Position numbers and translations under genes: made by a program
Assembly (NCBI RefSeq): GCF_029962835.1
Contig: NC_080589.1
Span: 21,287,586-21,351,585 of the forward strand
DNA from: Magnolia sinica
Taxonomy: Eukaryota; Streptophyta; Magnoliopsida; Magnoliales; Magnoliaceae
Reading direction: 5' to 3'
Length of the DNA stretch: 64,000 nt
Shown here: positions 34,598 to 47,617 of the stretch, one piece after another
Layout: each line of letters starts with the position of its first letter
Position numbering within the stretch: the first letter of the stretch is position 1
The notes under the pieces: generated by a model
Told to the model about the DNA's origin: nothing
The model's database searches: none
The model's input: only the letters and a program-made list of their open reading frames with translations

Positions 34598-35036
34598 CCT
34601 TCCTTACTCCATCATCTGAACCAGCGCATGACTCTATGTTAGAAACCCTAACTTTGATATGATGAATCAACAAGGGATCAATTTTCTTATGAGGGATTTG
34701 AAGTTCCATCCCACTTAATACCAGTTGATCCCTTGCTCCAAACAGACCCTAAGGGTGTGTTTGGATTTGTGTATAGTATTGTATTACATTGCATATCGAT
34801 ATTGTTTAAGCATACGCCCGACAAAATCTGACATCCTTCTGATTTTGTAAGGAGAGGCGATCGTTTGGATCAGATTATCCTAGGAAGAGTATGCAACCCC
34901 GAAATTACTAATGGAAGTTTGGTTAAAAAGTACACAGGCTACATAGTGTAAGTTTTCGTTCGGGAATTGCGTCATCTAGAACCATTATACTATAGGACTC
35001 ACCACGAATAGCATGTTTATATTATGACCATGAGCA

Positions 35037-38000
35037 ATAACTGTGAGACCCGACCCGAGTTTGCATGTGCGCATGTGTGTGTGAGTATGCATTTCGTTCA
35101 TCTTGGCCCCGGGGTCCTACCGGTCAAATCCCGGTGACTCACGACTATCAGATAGTGTTTGCGGTCATCCTTAAGTCCGGTCACGTAAACCCGACTCGAA
35201 TTGAGCCGAAATCTATGCCATCTTGTTCGCATCGTCATTGTGGTTCCGATGCCACGTCTTGTACATCCATCCGACGTGTAGATCATAAGATGTAAGCAAT
35301 TCAATTTTAACCCTTGACCATGATCATGTGGCCCACCTAGTGAGGAGAGCACATTTTTTCAAGGTGGCCCACTCCCTTTTTGGTACAATTTTCAATAAAC
35401 ACCACACACACTACCTAAAGTTCCATCTCACACACCACCTACCCTTAAACACCACCCACAAGCGTACTAACTTACTAAACCTACAACTTTGGTTGTAACT
35501 CCCTACTTGCAATCATCTCTTCTCTCTAAGCAAGGTAAGAAAGCAATCACTACCTAGCTTAAAAGAGATTTTTCTCTCATTCTCTCTACTCCTCTCTCTT
35601 CTCTCTCTCATTTTCTTCTTCCAAGCAATAGAGGGGTGGGACGTCCACCCCATTCTAGCCCCAATCCCCTCTTTCCTTCAAATCTAACCTTTCAAATCCC
35701 ATCTCATCCCTTGATCCATCACCCTTAGTGCACTAGGAACAAGGAGGTCTAAGATTGGAGCAATCCAAGGTGGGTGTGTTCCTAGGATTTAGAACTTTCA
35801 TCTTACATTCTTAGATCTCTTTTCTTTCATATGGGAAGTGTAGAACCCACCAATCAATGGTGGATATCTTACACCATCCCTTAGTTGTGGTCAAATATCC
35901 TCTTTAGTGCATGCATGCCCATGCATGGGGTTTTCCCCTCTATGGGCCCCATCATGGAGGATTATTTGTATTTCATCACATGATAGGTCATCTAGACCTT
36001 AGAATCATGGTTGGAATGATATCCCAACCATTGATATTGAATCTAGTAAATGCATGTGGTGGATCTTTGTTGTAACACATTAACAAATGGAATGTATAGT
36101 ATGATTGATGAAGGGGAGGGCTTTAATGTGGTGGAGCCCCTCCTCTTGTGACCGATTCTTCATGATAGAATTCTGATCTTTCATGTGTGGCCCACCTTGT
36201 GGGTCAACAAAAATTCAAACCATCCATGAAGCTTGAACGCCCATAGCAGTCCATCCTTGAACATGTGGCCCTAAAATTTATCTTAATGGGGCACATGTAA
36301 AGGGTATTTGATGATGGGGAAGGTCTGGACATTTGTGGGGCCCATTAGGGTGGTCCACAACATAAATTCCTGGGGTTAAATCCCATAGCAAATGATGTTG
36401 ATATTTTATTTCCTTTAATTACTTGTTGTTGTCCTAATTTGTCTGGACAGATTTTTGGGCGAACTTGAGGCTAGGATTTGGGGCTTTTGGTGGGTAATTT
36501 TGTACCAAGTGGAATATGAATTTTGAAGGTACATATCCCACTTATAAGCGTGCCAAATTCCAGCCTCAACTGACCCCATTTGGGTCCCCAAAAGGGTGGG
36601 CCAATATGGGTACCTTGCTGGATTTTCTGCTGTAATTCCAGCAAGGTTGCAATTTGGAAACTGAAAATTTTAAAATAGTTTCTGATCAGGTAAGCCACCT
36701 TGGTGGACCCTACCTTGTACTACATATATATGGGAAGGTTGAAATCCAATTTTTCCAATTTTTGGACACCATGGACCCACCCCATCGGGTGTTTAATCAT
36801 GATCTATCCACAATTCTGCACTTAGCAGAATTTTTTGAACAAATTGTATTTCTAAATTAAATTAAAATACTTTTGATCATCCTAAAATCGTGAAATCTTG
36901 TAAAGGTGTGGCCCACCCATGGAAGGACCATCCTACAAATTTTCAGGGCAATTGGGCTCCTTTACCATCCGTGGTGCGGCCTGGAGTGGCCCACTAGGCT
37001 GGGGGTCCAGCCTTGGCTGGCCATCCAGGCCACCTTGTGGGCCCACCTTGATGTATTTTGTGTCCCACCGTTCATCCAAGTGGGGTTTATAGGGGGCATG
37101 ATCATTTTTCCCTTCAATAGCATCCATTTGGGACCCATTTGGATGAGTTTTTGGCCAATTACCCAGGCCCATAAGACTGCCTACCCTTGGGACGTCTAGG
37201 CCCATTGGACCACTGCTGGACTTTCAGTCCAGCAGCATGGTCCACCTATTTTATGTGTTTAAATCAGTCCCTTCATCTGGTGGGACCCATAGAGACATAT
37301 GTGGGCCACCAGGGGACTTATACTTACCCCTTTATGATTTTTGTTGGGCCCCAACAGGCCTAGAATATGGGTGGGCTAAAATTTCAGCCAAAGGCCCAAA
37401 CTGGCCGCCCCTAATGGTTTATTTTGGGGCAGCATGGCCCACCATATTAAGGGTAGATTATGCACTTGAGATTGCCTTCTTCTAAGATGTCCTTGGGCCT
37501 CATTTATGTATGCTTGGAGGCCGAACTCCATTGAACTTTAATTGGACCTATATGCAATGTGTTGGTTGGCCTTGGTAGGCCCACTCATCTTGGACCTTCT
37601 AAGTTAGGCCCCATTGGACCTCTGGGCCTATACTTACCATGGTATTGTGATTGGCTCAGGGGCCAAAATACACAAGTGGTTGGGCCTTTGGTTATCCACT
37701 AAATTAGCCACATGCTTGGGCCGAGATGTAAGGCACAATTCACTTGCTTTAAACATAAGAAATTGCCCATATGGTTGGGTTACCGGGCTGCCCATAAGGC
37801 CCACCACAATATGTGGGATTGTGACTTTTATGGTTGAACCCAAACCTCGCTTGAAGGTCTACCATATTACCTATGTATCGGGCCATGTATATTGCCCACT
37901 AGGCCCTTGGATTGTTTACGGCCTTGGGCCTTGATTCGCTCGAGTAATAGTGGGCTACCTTTTGGGACCCAATTAAGGTTGGATGTCCTCCTTAGTGGCC

Positions 38001-39480
38001 CTAAGGTAGGCCCATAGGGTGGATATAGGTGGTTGAAGGCCCACCTGAACCCTTGTTAGGATAATTTCTTCCCTTGGGCTTTTATATGGCCCTTCCTAGC
38101 TTGTGGGCTACCCCAAAGTATTGGGCCCCTGCTAAATGATGATCCCATGGTAAATTGTCTAAGTACGTAGGCTTGTTTTCCTCCTTGGGAAGGAAGAGTA
38201 TGTTTCAAAGTCTTCATCGCCATACGACACTCCCTCATGACCCATATGCATCATTTGCGTGATTGGATTGCATTTGTGTATGGTCATTGGGTTGATATGA
38301 TAGAGGGATGGAGTTTCTCCCCTTATACACATCGAGTGCTTGGAACTAGTGCATAATCTGTATGCGTGACTCATGCATTAACATCGCATTTCATGATAGT
38401 ATCGCCCTTGTTTCAACAGGGCCTTGCCTCCACGGGGACATTCGTGGATGGCCGTATGTATAGACACTGAAAATATATTACTTAAGCATATAGGGTGCAT
38501 AAGATACCCATGGGTAAAATTTTTAAAACTTTCATGATACCAAGGATCTGCTCTAGCATCATGACCGGGTGAAAAATATGAGCACACGAGGGCCTTACAC
38601 TTTGAGGCCGCGACTCACACTGTCATGTAGTCGGTTGGAATGGGGTGTGGTCTTACCCACCTGTGAGAGAGGGCATTACTAGGTTGAGTCCGACCAGCTC
38701 ATGAATGGGTCTGCTACCATCATGCCTTGCTGGTGATTGGCTGACCATAGGTGGGTAGTGAGGTCTCTTACGCTCGTTTGACTGTGCGGGTCTATAGAGT
38801 GGTAGTCATTCTGCAGTGTACTAGACCCCGGTAGATTCTTTATGATGGAACTGTACTGACATGTGGACTAGATATGAGGACTGGCATTACTTCGCATTGC
38901 ATTTGCATCGGTTATACAAGCCCTTTATGCATCACCTTGGTATGGCGCCCAGACTCATTGCATTGTATTCATGACAACTTTAGTTAGGCTTATGGCATTG
39001 ACATTGATCATACTTCCCTTCTGTATTTCCTATCATTCTTCTGCGTACCATTGTCACACACTTTCACCACCCTTTAAGCTTTCTATAAGCTTATGCACGA
39101 TTGATGCGTGCAAGAGATCCTAGGTCGGTATCGTAGCAGCGGAGCTTGGATAGGAGTTGAGCCGTGGACCCCAGTATTGCAGATCTTCTTCCTTCTTCTT
39201 TTGTCATCAGATATATTTCCTTTTAGCATTGTATTAAAGCTCAAATTTATAATGGATTTTCTGATGTGTGCCTTCGTTATTTTTCAGAAATACTTGTTGT
39301 GATCTTGGGTATGCTCTTATTGGAATAGACGTATGACTTATGAAAATCCTCCTTATAGGATCACAGGATCGGAACCTACTTTAGGAGATGAGAATGGGGT
39401 ACTACGGAGGCTATTGCGGCCAGAACTAGCCATCGGGTTCCTTGTGAGTCCGGTTACCGAGTCTGTGGTGTGACAATAAC
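35037..39480 (+). mobile_element. Giant solo LTR, copy 1 (4434 bp, TSD ATAAC)
   Basis: Starts TGTGAGACCCGACCC at 35042 and ends GGTGTGACA at 39475. The 5 bp on each side are identical (ATAAC, 35037-35041 and 39476-39480), proving the ends. No PBS, polypurine tract or polyprotein is present, so it is a solo LTR of a long-LTR retrotransposon, probably Gypsy by size and by the TGTRAGACCC start. Homologous copies are 48284-58036 (reverse) and 58805 to the window end. The middle (36.5-38.1 kb) is dense in degenerate GGCCCAC/GTGGGCC words. Open frames in it are chance. Confidence 0.9.
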
Positions 39481-39799
39481 ACACGCTCCAAACTACTTCC
39501 AATTGACGAAAGAATGTAAAAAGAAAAATAAATAAATAAATATTCCAAGTGTTGGAAGAAGACAATTTTACAAGAACAAGATCTCAAACTATAATAATCA
39601 GAAGAAAGTTACCAATAAAATAACATCATCCAACATTCCATAGCAAAAAAAAAAAACTTCAACTCCTAAACATAACATACTCTATGCATTTCAACAAGGA
39701 CAAAGCCAAAAAACCCCAAAGCCAAGATCACATAAAACCCACAACCATTATAATTCGATAATAAACTATTCTTGTTTGCTTTTTCAACGACTAAATAAA

Positions 39800-40371
39800 C
39801 TATGTAATAGCAACATATATTATTAACACACCAAATAGAACACACGATAAGGCATTCATCTTTCCATATGGTAGAATTTTATCATTTCCTTCTACTCTCA
39901 CTATATCACCTTCACGAATCTTTCTACTCATAGTCTCAACTGGAACATCTTTCTCGACATGATGAATATGGCCACCTATGCGCATTACAATGCCTTTTAA
40001 AGGTTTGTTAGGTGAATTGTTGCTCTAGTTCGTCACCCTCCCTGATCACCAATCAACGGTGGCATAAATTGTGAACATTGTGATGTTGGTAACCAAAGAT
40101 ATCTATAACTGTTATGAAAAAGCGTATGTCATATTCTAAATATTCTACTACTCACCCTGTACTTCTTCCATTCATTATGTGCCTCATCGTATGACTTGAA
40201 AGATTGGTGTCTATAGTCATTGAATCGATTTACATGTGCATCACAATCCTCCCAATTGTCATATATCATTGGAACTCTTCCAATGAAGATCACGTAAAAC
40301 TTTCTCATTGGTACATGAAACTGAAATTTGGATATTATATTATAGATTACCCCATGAAAGAGAAGTACCAA
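39800..40371 (-). pseudogene. ORF with RNase H1 N-terminal (viroplasmin-type) domain
   Basis: The minus-strand frame at 40371-40129 contains KFYVIFIGRVPMIYDNWEDC followed by a QSFKSYDEAHNEWKKY stretch, the signature of the small RNA/DNA-hybrid-binding domain at the N-terminus of eukaryotic RNase H1, also found in plant-virus viroplasmin. A GTGAGT donor follows at about 40150. A second frame (39985-39800) has a charged stretch (MSRKIREGDIVRVEGNDK) and a terminal hydrophobic segment (LSCVLFGVLIIYVAIT). Whether the two belong together is unknown. It lies inside the PIF/Harbinger element. Confidence 0.55.
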
Positions 40372-41436
40372 TGTTCCCGTTGAGTCATCAAGTTCATATA
40401 AGTGTAAGATTTACTAATAAATAATCAAATTTTAACAGAGAATAGAAAGATAATTACGTTGCCGCACAATTCAGCGTGTTATAGACAATTTGGGTCAAAA
40501 CAATTTCTCTATTTACAATCAAGTTCTGTCGATTATTAGCTTGCATAAGAATTTTACATCTACCAGGAAATTTCATAAAATGATACAAGGGATCAATCCT
40601 GTCGTGAAACAATCCTTGTTACATTACTCCTCACAAGAGTAATAAAGCTTCATTGTTCAGGTGAATATAAAGCATAAGTATAATACAAAACATGAACTAC
40701 TCATAACCACACAATATATCATGACTATATGCTCAAAATATAATAAGCAGGATATATAAAAATGTATGCTCTAAATCGATTAGGATGATAATTCATTGTC
40801 ACACATGCATAGCATGTAAACCAACCCACACAAAAAGGAAATTCAGATGAAGTTCGAGTGTCCCTTTTCAAAGCCCACATGCTTGTTCTTTTAGGCAGTT
40901 GTACCCATTCTGCATCTACATGCGAACATATCATAACAACTACCTTATATATCTTAACACGAGAAAATAAAAAGTACTTCAGTTTCTAATGGTATAACCA
41001 TCAACCCAAAAAGAACATGTATCATCAGCATCTTATAAGGTACACATAAAGCACACCAAGTTCCAACTCTTAAAACCATATAAATCTAAAAAAGAGAAAA
41101 TATCATCATCATTGAGTGAGGAGCCAAAAAGGCACTCCAGGTTCAGTTGGGACCACTCCAATCAAGGACATATTTATGTTTGCACTCCTTTCTCCTCTTG
41201 TGACCCATGTTCAGGAAAAAAAATAAATTGCATTGAATAGATTAGTTTGTAAAACCCACACGGCCTAAAGTTGGTCTTCATGACTAAGTCTTTTAAACTC
41301 TTCGAGAATCCCTAACAAATGTTACAGATGGCTCATGTTTTTTCCCTCGTGACATTCTAATCATCAAGGACTTGACCACTTAGGCCATCTTCCCCATCTT
41401 GTTACCAATATGATCACTCGACTTACCATTATTCTG

Positions 41437-42406
41437 TTAGGTCATGTCTTTCACTATCGAGAAAGTGTTTCTAGACCCAGTTGTTGCCCCCAGAAGGCTC
41501 TTGTTATAAGTCTTTGACAGATGACTAGAGCCTTCACCCCAATGAATCCGAAGACCACTTTGCTCACCATAATCATCATCTAATGATAGCTGAACAGTTT
41601 CGGATCTCCGTTCTTCCAAGTCCTTATCCGAATCCAGTTCATGTAGTGGGTGTCGTCTTCCCGAGATGGGTGACGAGTACACCGTATTGGCAAATGAACC
41701 ATGAGCACTATTGCCAATAATGAAGGCTAAATTATCATATCTTTCAATGTGCTTCCCGCGAACTCTCTCAGCACATGGGTGAGATTGTAAAGATGGAGAA
41801 AATATTAAGTTTTTCAGCAAGAATAATTTCAAAACAAAGTAACATAGTAGAATACTTGTAAGTCTGGGAATAAAAAATTTCAAATTTTCTTACCGCAATG
41901 TAACCATCCTAAACTTCGTCTAAAGTAATGACCATTTTCTCATCGAGGTCCCATCCAAAACCACTCGCTTTTAACATATCTTTAATTGCCCAGTACATCT
42001 TTTTTAAAGTGCGCAAACGGTTGGAAATGATACAATTTTCCAAGAGTATTCCACATCTATCATTGATCTCCATGACTATTGCCCTGTAAACTTCTAGTTT
42101 AAAATCAATAACACTCTTGTGACCAATATTTACTTGCTTCATCATTGCATCAATAAGAGCGTTGTTTATTGGATCCATCCACTAAATCCAAGAATTTTTC
42201 TCATTGCCATACTTCTTTAGAGTCAGCTTCATTTGACTCATAGCTGATAAACCTTTGTGTGAGGGAGATAAACATTTCTTTGTTGGTCTAACAACTTTGC
42301 GATTTGGTGATGCTGGGCTTTTACTTAGTGAACTTGCACCCTTTGCAGGTGACGACATTTCATTCTTATGATTGGATACCTTCAAATTGCTCTGGAGAAA
42401 ATTCAT
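41437..42406 (-). pseudogene. PIF/Harbinger MYB/SANT-like accessory ORF
   Basis: The second protein of PIF/Harbinger elements, a MYB/SANT-like DNA-binding factor needed with the transposase. From 42178: DPINNALIDAMMKQVNIGHK..., LRTLKKMYWAIKDMLKASGF and WDLDEKMVITLDEV, where a TAG replaces the usual Trp. After a likely short intron it continues with HPCAERVRGKHIERYDNL, the conserved part following the SANT domain, then a hydrophilic tail with DDDYGEQSG. A preceding frame (42406-42182) is basic and Ser/Pro-rich. The in-frame stop makes it a pseudogene. Confidence 0.8.
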
Positions 42407-42651
42407 GCGACTTACGCATCATTAATAGTAAATGGAAATAGGATAGTAGTTAAAATAGAGGCAGCAATAAAGGACTAAACCAACTCAAGTTGTAATGTTA
42501 TATAAAAGGTATTAAACGATGCAACTTAATTGTCATAATAATTTCACACAAGTATCTCAAACATATCTAGCTAGCAAAATAAAGAAAAAAGTTTGAAAAC
42601 ACCCATGCCGATGTAATCATTATCTCATTACAATAATAATATTTCTCTTTA

Positions 42652-44015
42652 AAAACATTGACGTACATGTGGAAGACCATCATTCCACATCCTCTCTGCA
42701 ATCTCATCCATCTTCCTCACCCAATCATCTCTTACCCGGTTTATCACGCGTGATAATGTACGCCCTTCCTTAGCATTAGTCACCTCTACAGGAGACGGTG
42801 TAATGTCCTCAGTACTATCTCCATTGTCCTCAACTACTTCAGTTAATCCATCTTCACCGCAAACATAGATGAAATTATGTATCATATAATAAGCTATAAC
42901 AATCTTCACTTGAGTAATAAACTTGAACTGTAGTGTTGTGCATAGAATAGGAAATTGGCCCTTCAATAGACCGAAACAATACTTGATGGCATTCCTTAAC
43001 TGGGCATGACGATAGTTGAACAATTCTTTTTTATTAGCAGGCTTCATTCCTTTACGAAAATTATTTAAGTAATATCGAACCCCATAATATTTCCTACACA
43101 ATGCAGCACATCAGTAAGTTATGATAACATGACAATCTCTTATCTTAGAAATATTCGTGACATTGAATATTTACCATTAAGAATAAGAAAATAATCTGGC
43201 TAATGGGATAATATATTTTGCAACATATACATCAAATGTAGAACCATCCCATCTAAGAAAGACATATATAAATTTCATATCAAATGTACAAGTTGCCATA
43301 ATATTTTGTGAAAGAAAATCTTTTCTATTATGGACTGTTGCGCTTGCTTTCTTGAAAAAATAGGTCGTGATGTGGGTGTAATCTAGGGCCCCAATTCAAT
43401 CGCACAATAAAATATTTTTCAGTTTAATTATTACTTTATGAAATAATGGCATGATTCATAGTAATAAGTTTAGCAAAACATATTACCTAAAAGTATGGAC
43501 TTCACATTGGATTATCAAATATTCCTTTTGGAATATATAACCCAGTGAACTTCACGTATTCTGCATAATGACCAATTACAACATCGAGCACACCATTGAA
43601 ATGTCGTCTCATTGTCTCTCCATATCGAGAAAAGTGATGACCAATGACACGGTTACGTACATTATGACAAATAGTATGTATAGACGTCACCACTTATTCT
43701 TTTAAACTGCACTTGTATCAGATAGAATATTTCGATCCCTAATCAACAAATGTAGTTCAAAAAAGTTATCCCTACACGTTCTAAATTGTGCAAGACAGTC
43801 GGTATCTCTCTTCTTTATGATTCTATTAATGAATATATTTCTTTCAATCTCATCACCCATTGGTGATGCCTTCATACAATACCGCTGATAATATTTGACA
43901 TCTCTTATTACACGTGCAACTGTTGTAATTATGGTGATTGGAACAACTATCTCATTATCACTTTAGTCACTACTCGATGACTTTTCCCTGCTACTTTCAC
44001 TGCTATTAGAAGCCA
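42652..44015 (-). pseudogene. PIF/Harbinger (DDE) transposase, decayed
   Basis: N-terminus at 44015 reads MASNSSESSREKSSSSD and then stops. Past that come YYQRYCMKASPMGDEIERN, the helical RYGETMRRHFNGVLDVVI part (43690-43505), GALDYTHI with the first catalytic Asp (near 43390), FIYVFLRWDGSTFD (near 43250), and the C-terminal GVRYYLNNFRKG ... KELFNYRHAQLRNAI with NFIYVCGEDG (43080-42850). The third acidic region, normally YYLVDAGY, is replaced by a stop. Several stops and frame changes rule out activity. Confidence 0.88.
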
Positions 44016-45582
44016 TTTTTATAAGACAACTGTACTATCTAAATGTCAATTATTTCATTTAGTGGCGAGTCTTTAGGATTAATTATAGTATTATAATTGA
44101 AAATCATCCACATTGACCGATTAAGCTTATATTCTAAAGATGTATATAATGTGTAATTCTACTAGGCTTACGTAAGAGATGAGAGCAAGAAAATAAACAC
44201 TATAGAGAAAACAACCATATTTGCATAAGTTGTCCTATTTATATGGCAAATTGATCAAGAAGTAGCATCTACTTTATAGAAAATATAGTAAAGTTTAAAA
44301 TAGATTTTAGATTTAACAATAATGTCATTTATAGCCAAATCAACAAAAAACCATGCCATGGTGAGATTGAACCATTCATGCACCTATAAAATAAATGAAG
44401 TTGTGAAATAGACTGATTTTTTTCTTGATTCTATAAAGCAGTGAGTGATGTCTGCATCCTAGTATCATCCGACCTCTTGTTAGGAAGCATATTGAATATA
44501 TAAAAAATTAAGGTCAAATTACAAATCAAAGATATGGTAGGATATGTTTTGTATCATACATCACACATCCTACAATCTGGCGTATGGTTATCCATGCTAA
44601 TAATGCAGAAGATTCATTTCATATTTTAAGCCTTCTTATAATCAGGCTTCTGACAATTACAACCATTATATTCACTTTCTAACATAAACAATAATTCTTA
44701 AGTCATTTTCTCTTAACTATATGGTATGGAAAGCTGCATCCCTAAAGTCGTATATGTTTTATCGACATAAACGAGATGGGGACGCATATTATCCAAGGAG
44801 AGTTTACAGAAAACATTCACATTAGGACTAACTGAAAAAAGCTTGGTATGGTGGATCTTCTATGCTTCCCTAATAGGGAACTTCTTCTAACCTATAGTAA
44901 ATATGTAAATAAATAACAACATGTATAATATAATGGAAAAATCTTAGGAAGAATGCATCTCGCAAGAAATAAGAAAGGAACTACATCAGTAGAATATATT
45001 ATCTCCAGAAAAGATGAAGCCTACTTGTATATCTTATTATAGAGAACTACACTATGAGGAATGGTGTAGATCTTTACCACTAAGGAGGGAATTTATAAGC
45101 ATTCATTTAATGACAATAAAGGGAAGTCAGAAGCAATACTTACTATAGGATAGACATGCATTGGACATGTCTGGTGTCGACAATGAGCAATAGCAAGATT
45201 TGGAGTGAATACAACGGTATATCCATAGGATTCACCTGCAACATAGCTAGATACGGTGGTAAACCCTACAAGATGTAAACTTTAGGGTTTGAAAGAAACC
45301 AAAGGACTATCGCCTTACCGTATAGACCCTCTTGGAGAAGATGGCTTAGAGTGATGGAAAAAATGACTTAAAAGGAGAATGATCGATATATTGTTGTAAT
45401 CATCTCGCCTGAAAGATATCCCCTACTAATGTGGTCATAGGGATCTTTCTGCAGTGATGGACTCTACATCCATCTCTATATTAGGTAAATGCAACTTTAT
45501 CCCCAAAGCTAAAACTATGGTGGAGGTGAAGATAAAACAAAACAATTGTGGTGGAGGAGCTAACATATGACAATATGAGAAA
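44016..45582. other. PIF/Harbinger subterminal region, non-coding
   Basis: A+T-rich sequence between the transposase start and the nested hAT element. No gene or repeat of its own recognised; it belongs to the right (5') part of the PIF/Harbinger element by position. Confidence 0.4.
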
Positions 45583-46858
45583 CGGGGAACTAGAGGTGGG
45601 CATTTTTTAACCGATCCGGTGAATCCGACCCGATCAGACCCGTTCCGAACAGAACCGACGGCCTGGATCGGGTAGGATCGGGTAAGATCATTTAGATCCG
45701 ACTAGTTTTCGGATCGAGATCGGATAGTGGTTAATCCGGACCGTTCCGATCCGAAAACCCGATCCGAATAGATCCGGACCGTTCCGATCCGGCCAGATCC
45801 GGAGTAAAAAATAATATTTTTACTTTTTCTTATGGTGTGGTCCACTTGAGCTTTGAATATTCATCAATTTTGGGTTCAACAGCTAAAATAATCTGAAAAA
45901 ATAAATGGACGGCATGGATACACCACATGCATTCATGGTGGGCCCCAACAGAGTTCACTCAGATATGAAAATGGGTTACTTGCACGGCACGTCAACAGGC
46001 GGGAGTAAGCCAGTCCGTTTCTGTGCAAGGACGAGACCGGCGCTCCTCGTGCTCCGAGTTGTACGAACGGTTCAAAGGAGATTAAAGGTATATGGGCCTC
46101 ACAGTGATGTATTTATTATATCTACACCGTTCATATGTTTTTAGAGATCATCTTAGTATATTATTTAAAAAATTATTAATATCCAAAGATCATGTGGACC
46201 ACACCACAAGTAGCAGCCTCAAATGATTTTCACCATTAAATATTTCGTGTGGTCCACTTGATAGTTATATCTGTCTTATTTTTCATTGTAAGCCTTATAA
46301 CGAGCTTACCAAATAGATGAACGGTTTAGATATAACACATACCCCATGATAAGACCCACATAACTTGCTAAGTTCATTACAGCAAGTCCCACTCACTGTA
46401 CATATATAAAAAAGAAGCTGGGTGCTTTCGTGCAGTGCACGTTATTTTATACGTTTGGTAAAAACATAAACACAAAAATGGATAGTTTTTGTATAGCTAT
46501 GTGGGGCCCACCTTGATGTATATGTTTTATCTAAACCGTTTATCCATTTTGACATATCAATTAAGGCATTGAGAAAAAAATAACATATATTAAAGGTTGA
46601 AGTGGGCCACATTATATGAAAAATTAAATTAAATTCATACGAATCCGAATCGTACCCAACTCGATCAGACTCGGTTTCTCTGACCGAGTTGGACTCTGTT
46701 CGGGTCAGACGAATTATGTATCGGATCTGTTTGGGTCAAGTGACCCGGATTTGATTCCGGATCTGATCGAGTCCGGGTCCATCCATGGCCATTTCGGATC
46801 TGATCGGGTTGATCCCAATCCGCTCCGATCAGGACCGATGCCCACCTCTACGGGGAAC
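45583..46858. mobile_element. Non-autonomous hAT element (TSD CGGGGAAC)
   Basis: A 1260-bp element (45591-46850) with 12-bp terminal inverted repeats TAGAGGTGGGCA, flanked by perfect 8-bp duplications CGGGGAAC (45583-45590, 46851-46858), the mark of the hAT superfamily. Subterminal regions are crowded with GATCCG/CGGATC words on both sides, likely transposase-binding sites. The interior carries one copy of the dispersed GTGGTCCACTTGA repeat and no transposase, so it depends on an element elsewhere. Confidence 0.93.
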
Positions 46859-47233
46859 TGGGTGTTCCTCCTCCATATTAGAAGTTCCATCGACGATGAC
46901 AATGGCCTAGATGGAGAGATTTCTCTCTCTGAGTAGGGAAATGAGGGAAGACTTGAGAGAGAAAGAGTAATGCGAGAGTATGACCGGAACTTCATCCACA
47001 GAAACAAAACTGAAATGGTATAGTCTTTTCTAATCCAGTGTAATGGGAGTTTCATACTATTTGAGGCTTTTCTCGCCGACTATACTGATGCATTGAATAT
47101 TTTGTTTTATTCGGTGATCTACTTGAGAGGACAGCAAACGTCAAATTTCAATTTCAATTCAAATGACTTAAATGCACTTATTTAACAATTAAGACAATAC
47201 AAAACAATCCTCTGTGTAAATCCAAACAGACTC

Positions 47234-47568
47234 TTAGGACTAGTTAGTTTATAAAAACATTTACATTTCATAAATGGTGATAAATAAGCCATCATATATC
47301 ACATCTTCCCTATGTTGGATGGGTGGCAACGCCCTCATTAATCTCAATGGGATTTGCATCCACATTTGGATGGGCCATGCAACCTTCATCAATTTCAATG
47401 GAATTTCTCTTCTATGATTTTCAAAATTAGATATCAAAGGATTCGTTCACTTTGAGTACTCTTACCTCAGTGGTAGACTCACAAAAGTTTCAACCCGGGT
47501 CATGGCTACAAGTATTTATTGTGGTAAAATTCCATTGTGGTGTGAGTACATGGTTGTGTGCTAAAACA

Positions 47569-47617
<49 letters not shown>

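Larger units (their letters stand above)
34753..47233 (-). mobile_element. PIF/Harbinger DNA transposon, interrupted by two insertions
   Basis: Outer limits are set by terminal inverted repeats: GGGTGTGTTTGGATTT at 34753 and, as reverse complement, GAGTCTGTTTGGATTT ending at 47233 (14 of 16 identical, similarity continuing). Flanking trinucleotides are TAA and TTA, close to but not identical with the expected 3-bp duplication. Inside, on the minus strand, are a decayed Harbinger transposase (42652-44015), a MYB/SANT-like ORF (41437-42406) and an ORF with an RNase H1 N-terminal-type domain (39800-40371). A solo LTR (35042-39475) and a hAT element (45591-46850) are nested in it; without them the element is about 6.8 kb. 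It is non-autonomous now because of stops and lost catalytic parts. Confidence 0.75.

Noticed and set aside
35042-39475. Large retrotransposon derivative (LARD) instead of a solo LTR
   Set aside because: No second terminal repeat, primer-binding site or polypurine tract is found between the ends; copy 2 has the same single-unit structure.
40129-40371. Endogenous pararetrovirus (caulimovirid) insertion, suggested by the viroplasmin-type domain
   Set aside because: No movement, capsid or reverse-transcriptase parts occur nearby. The domain is also the cellular RNase H1 N-terminal domain, and it sits inside a DNA transposon.
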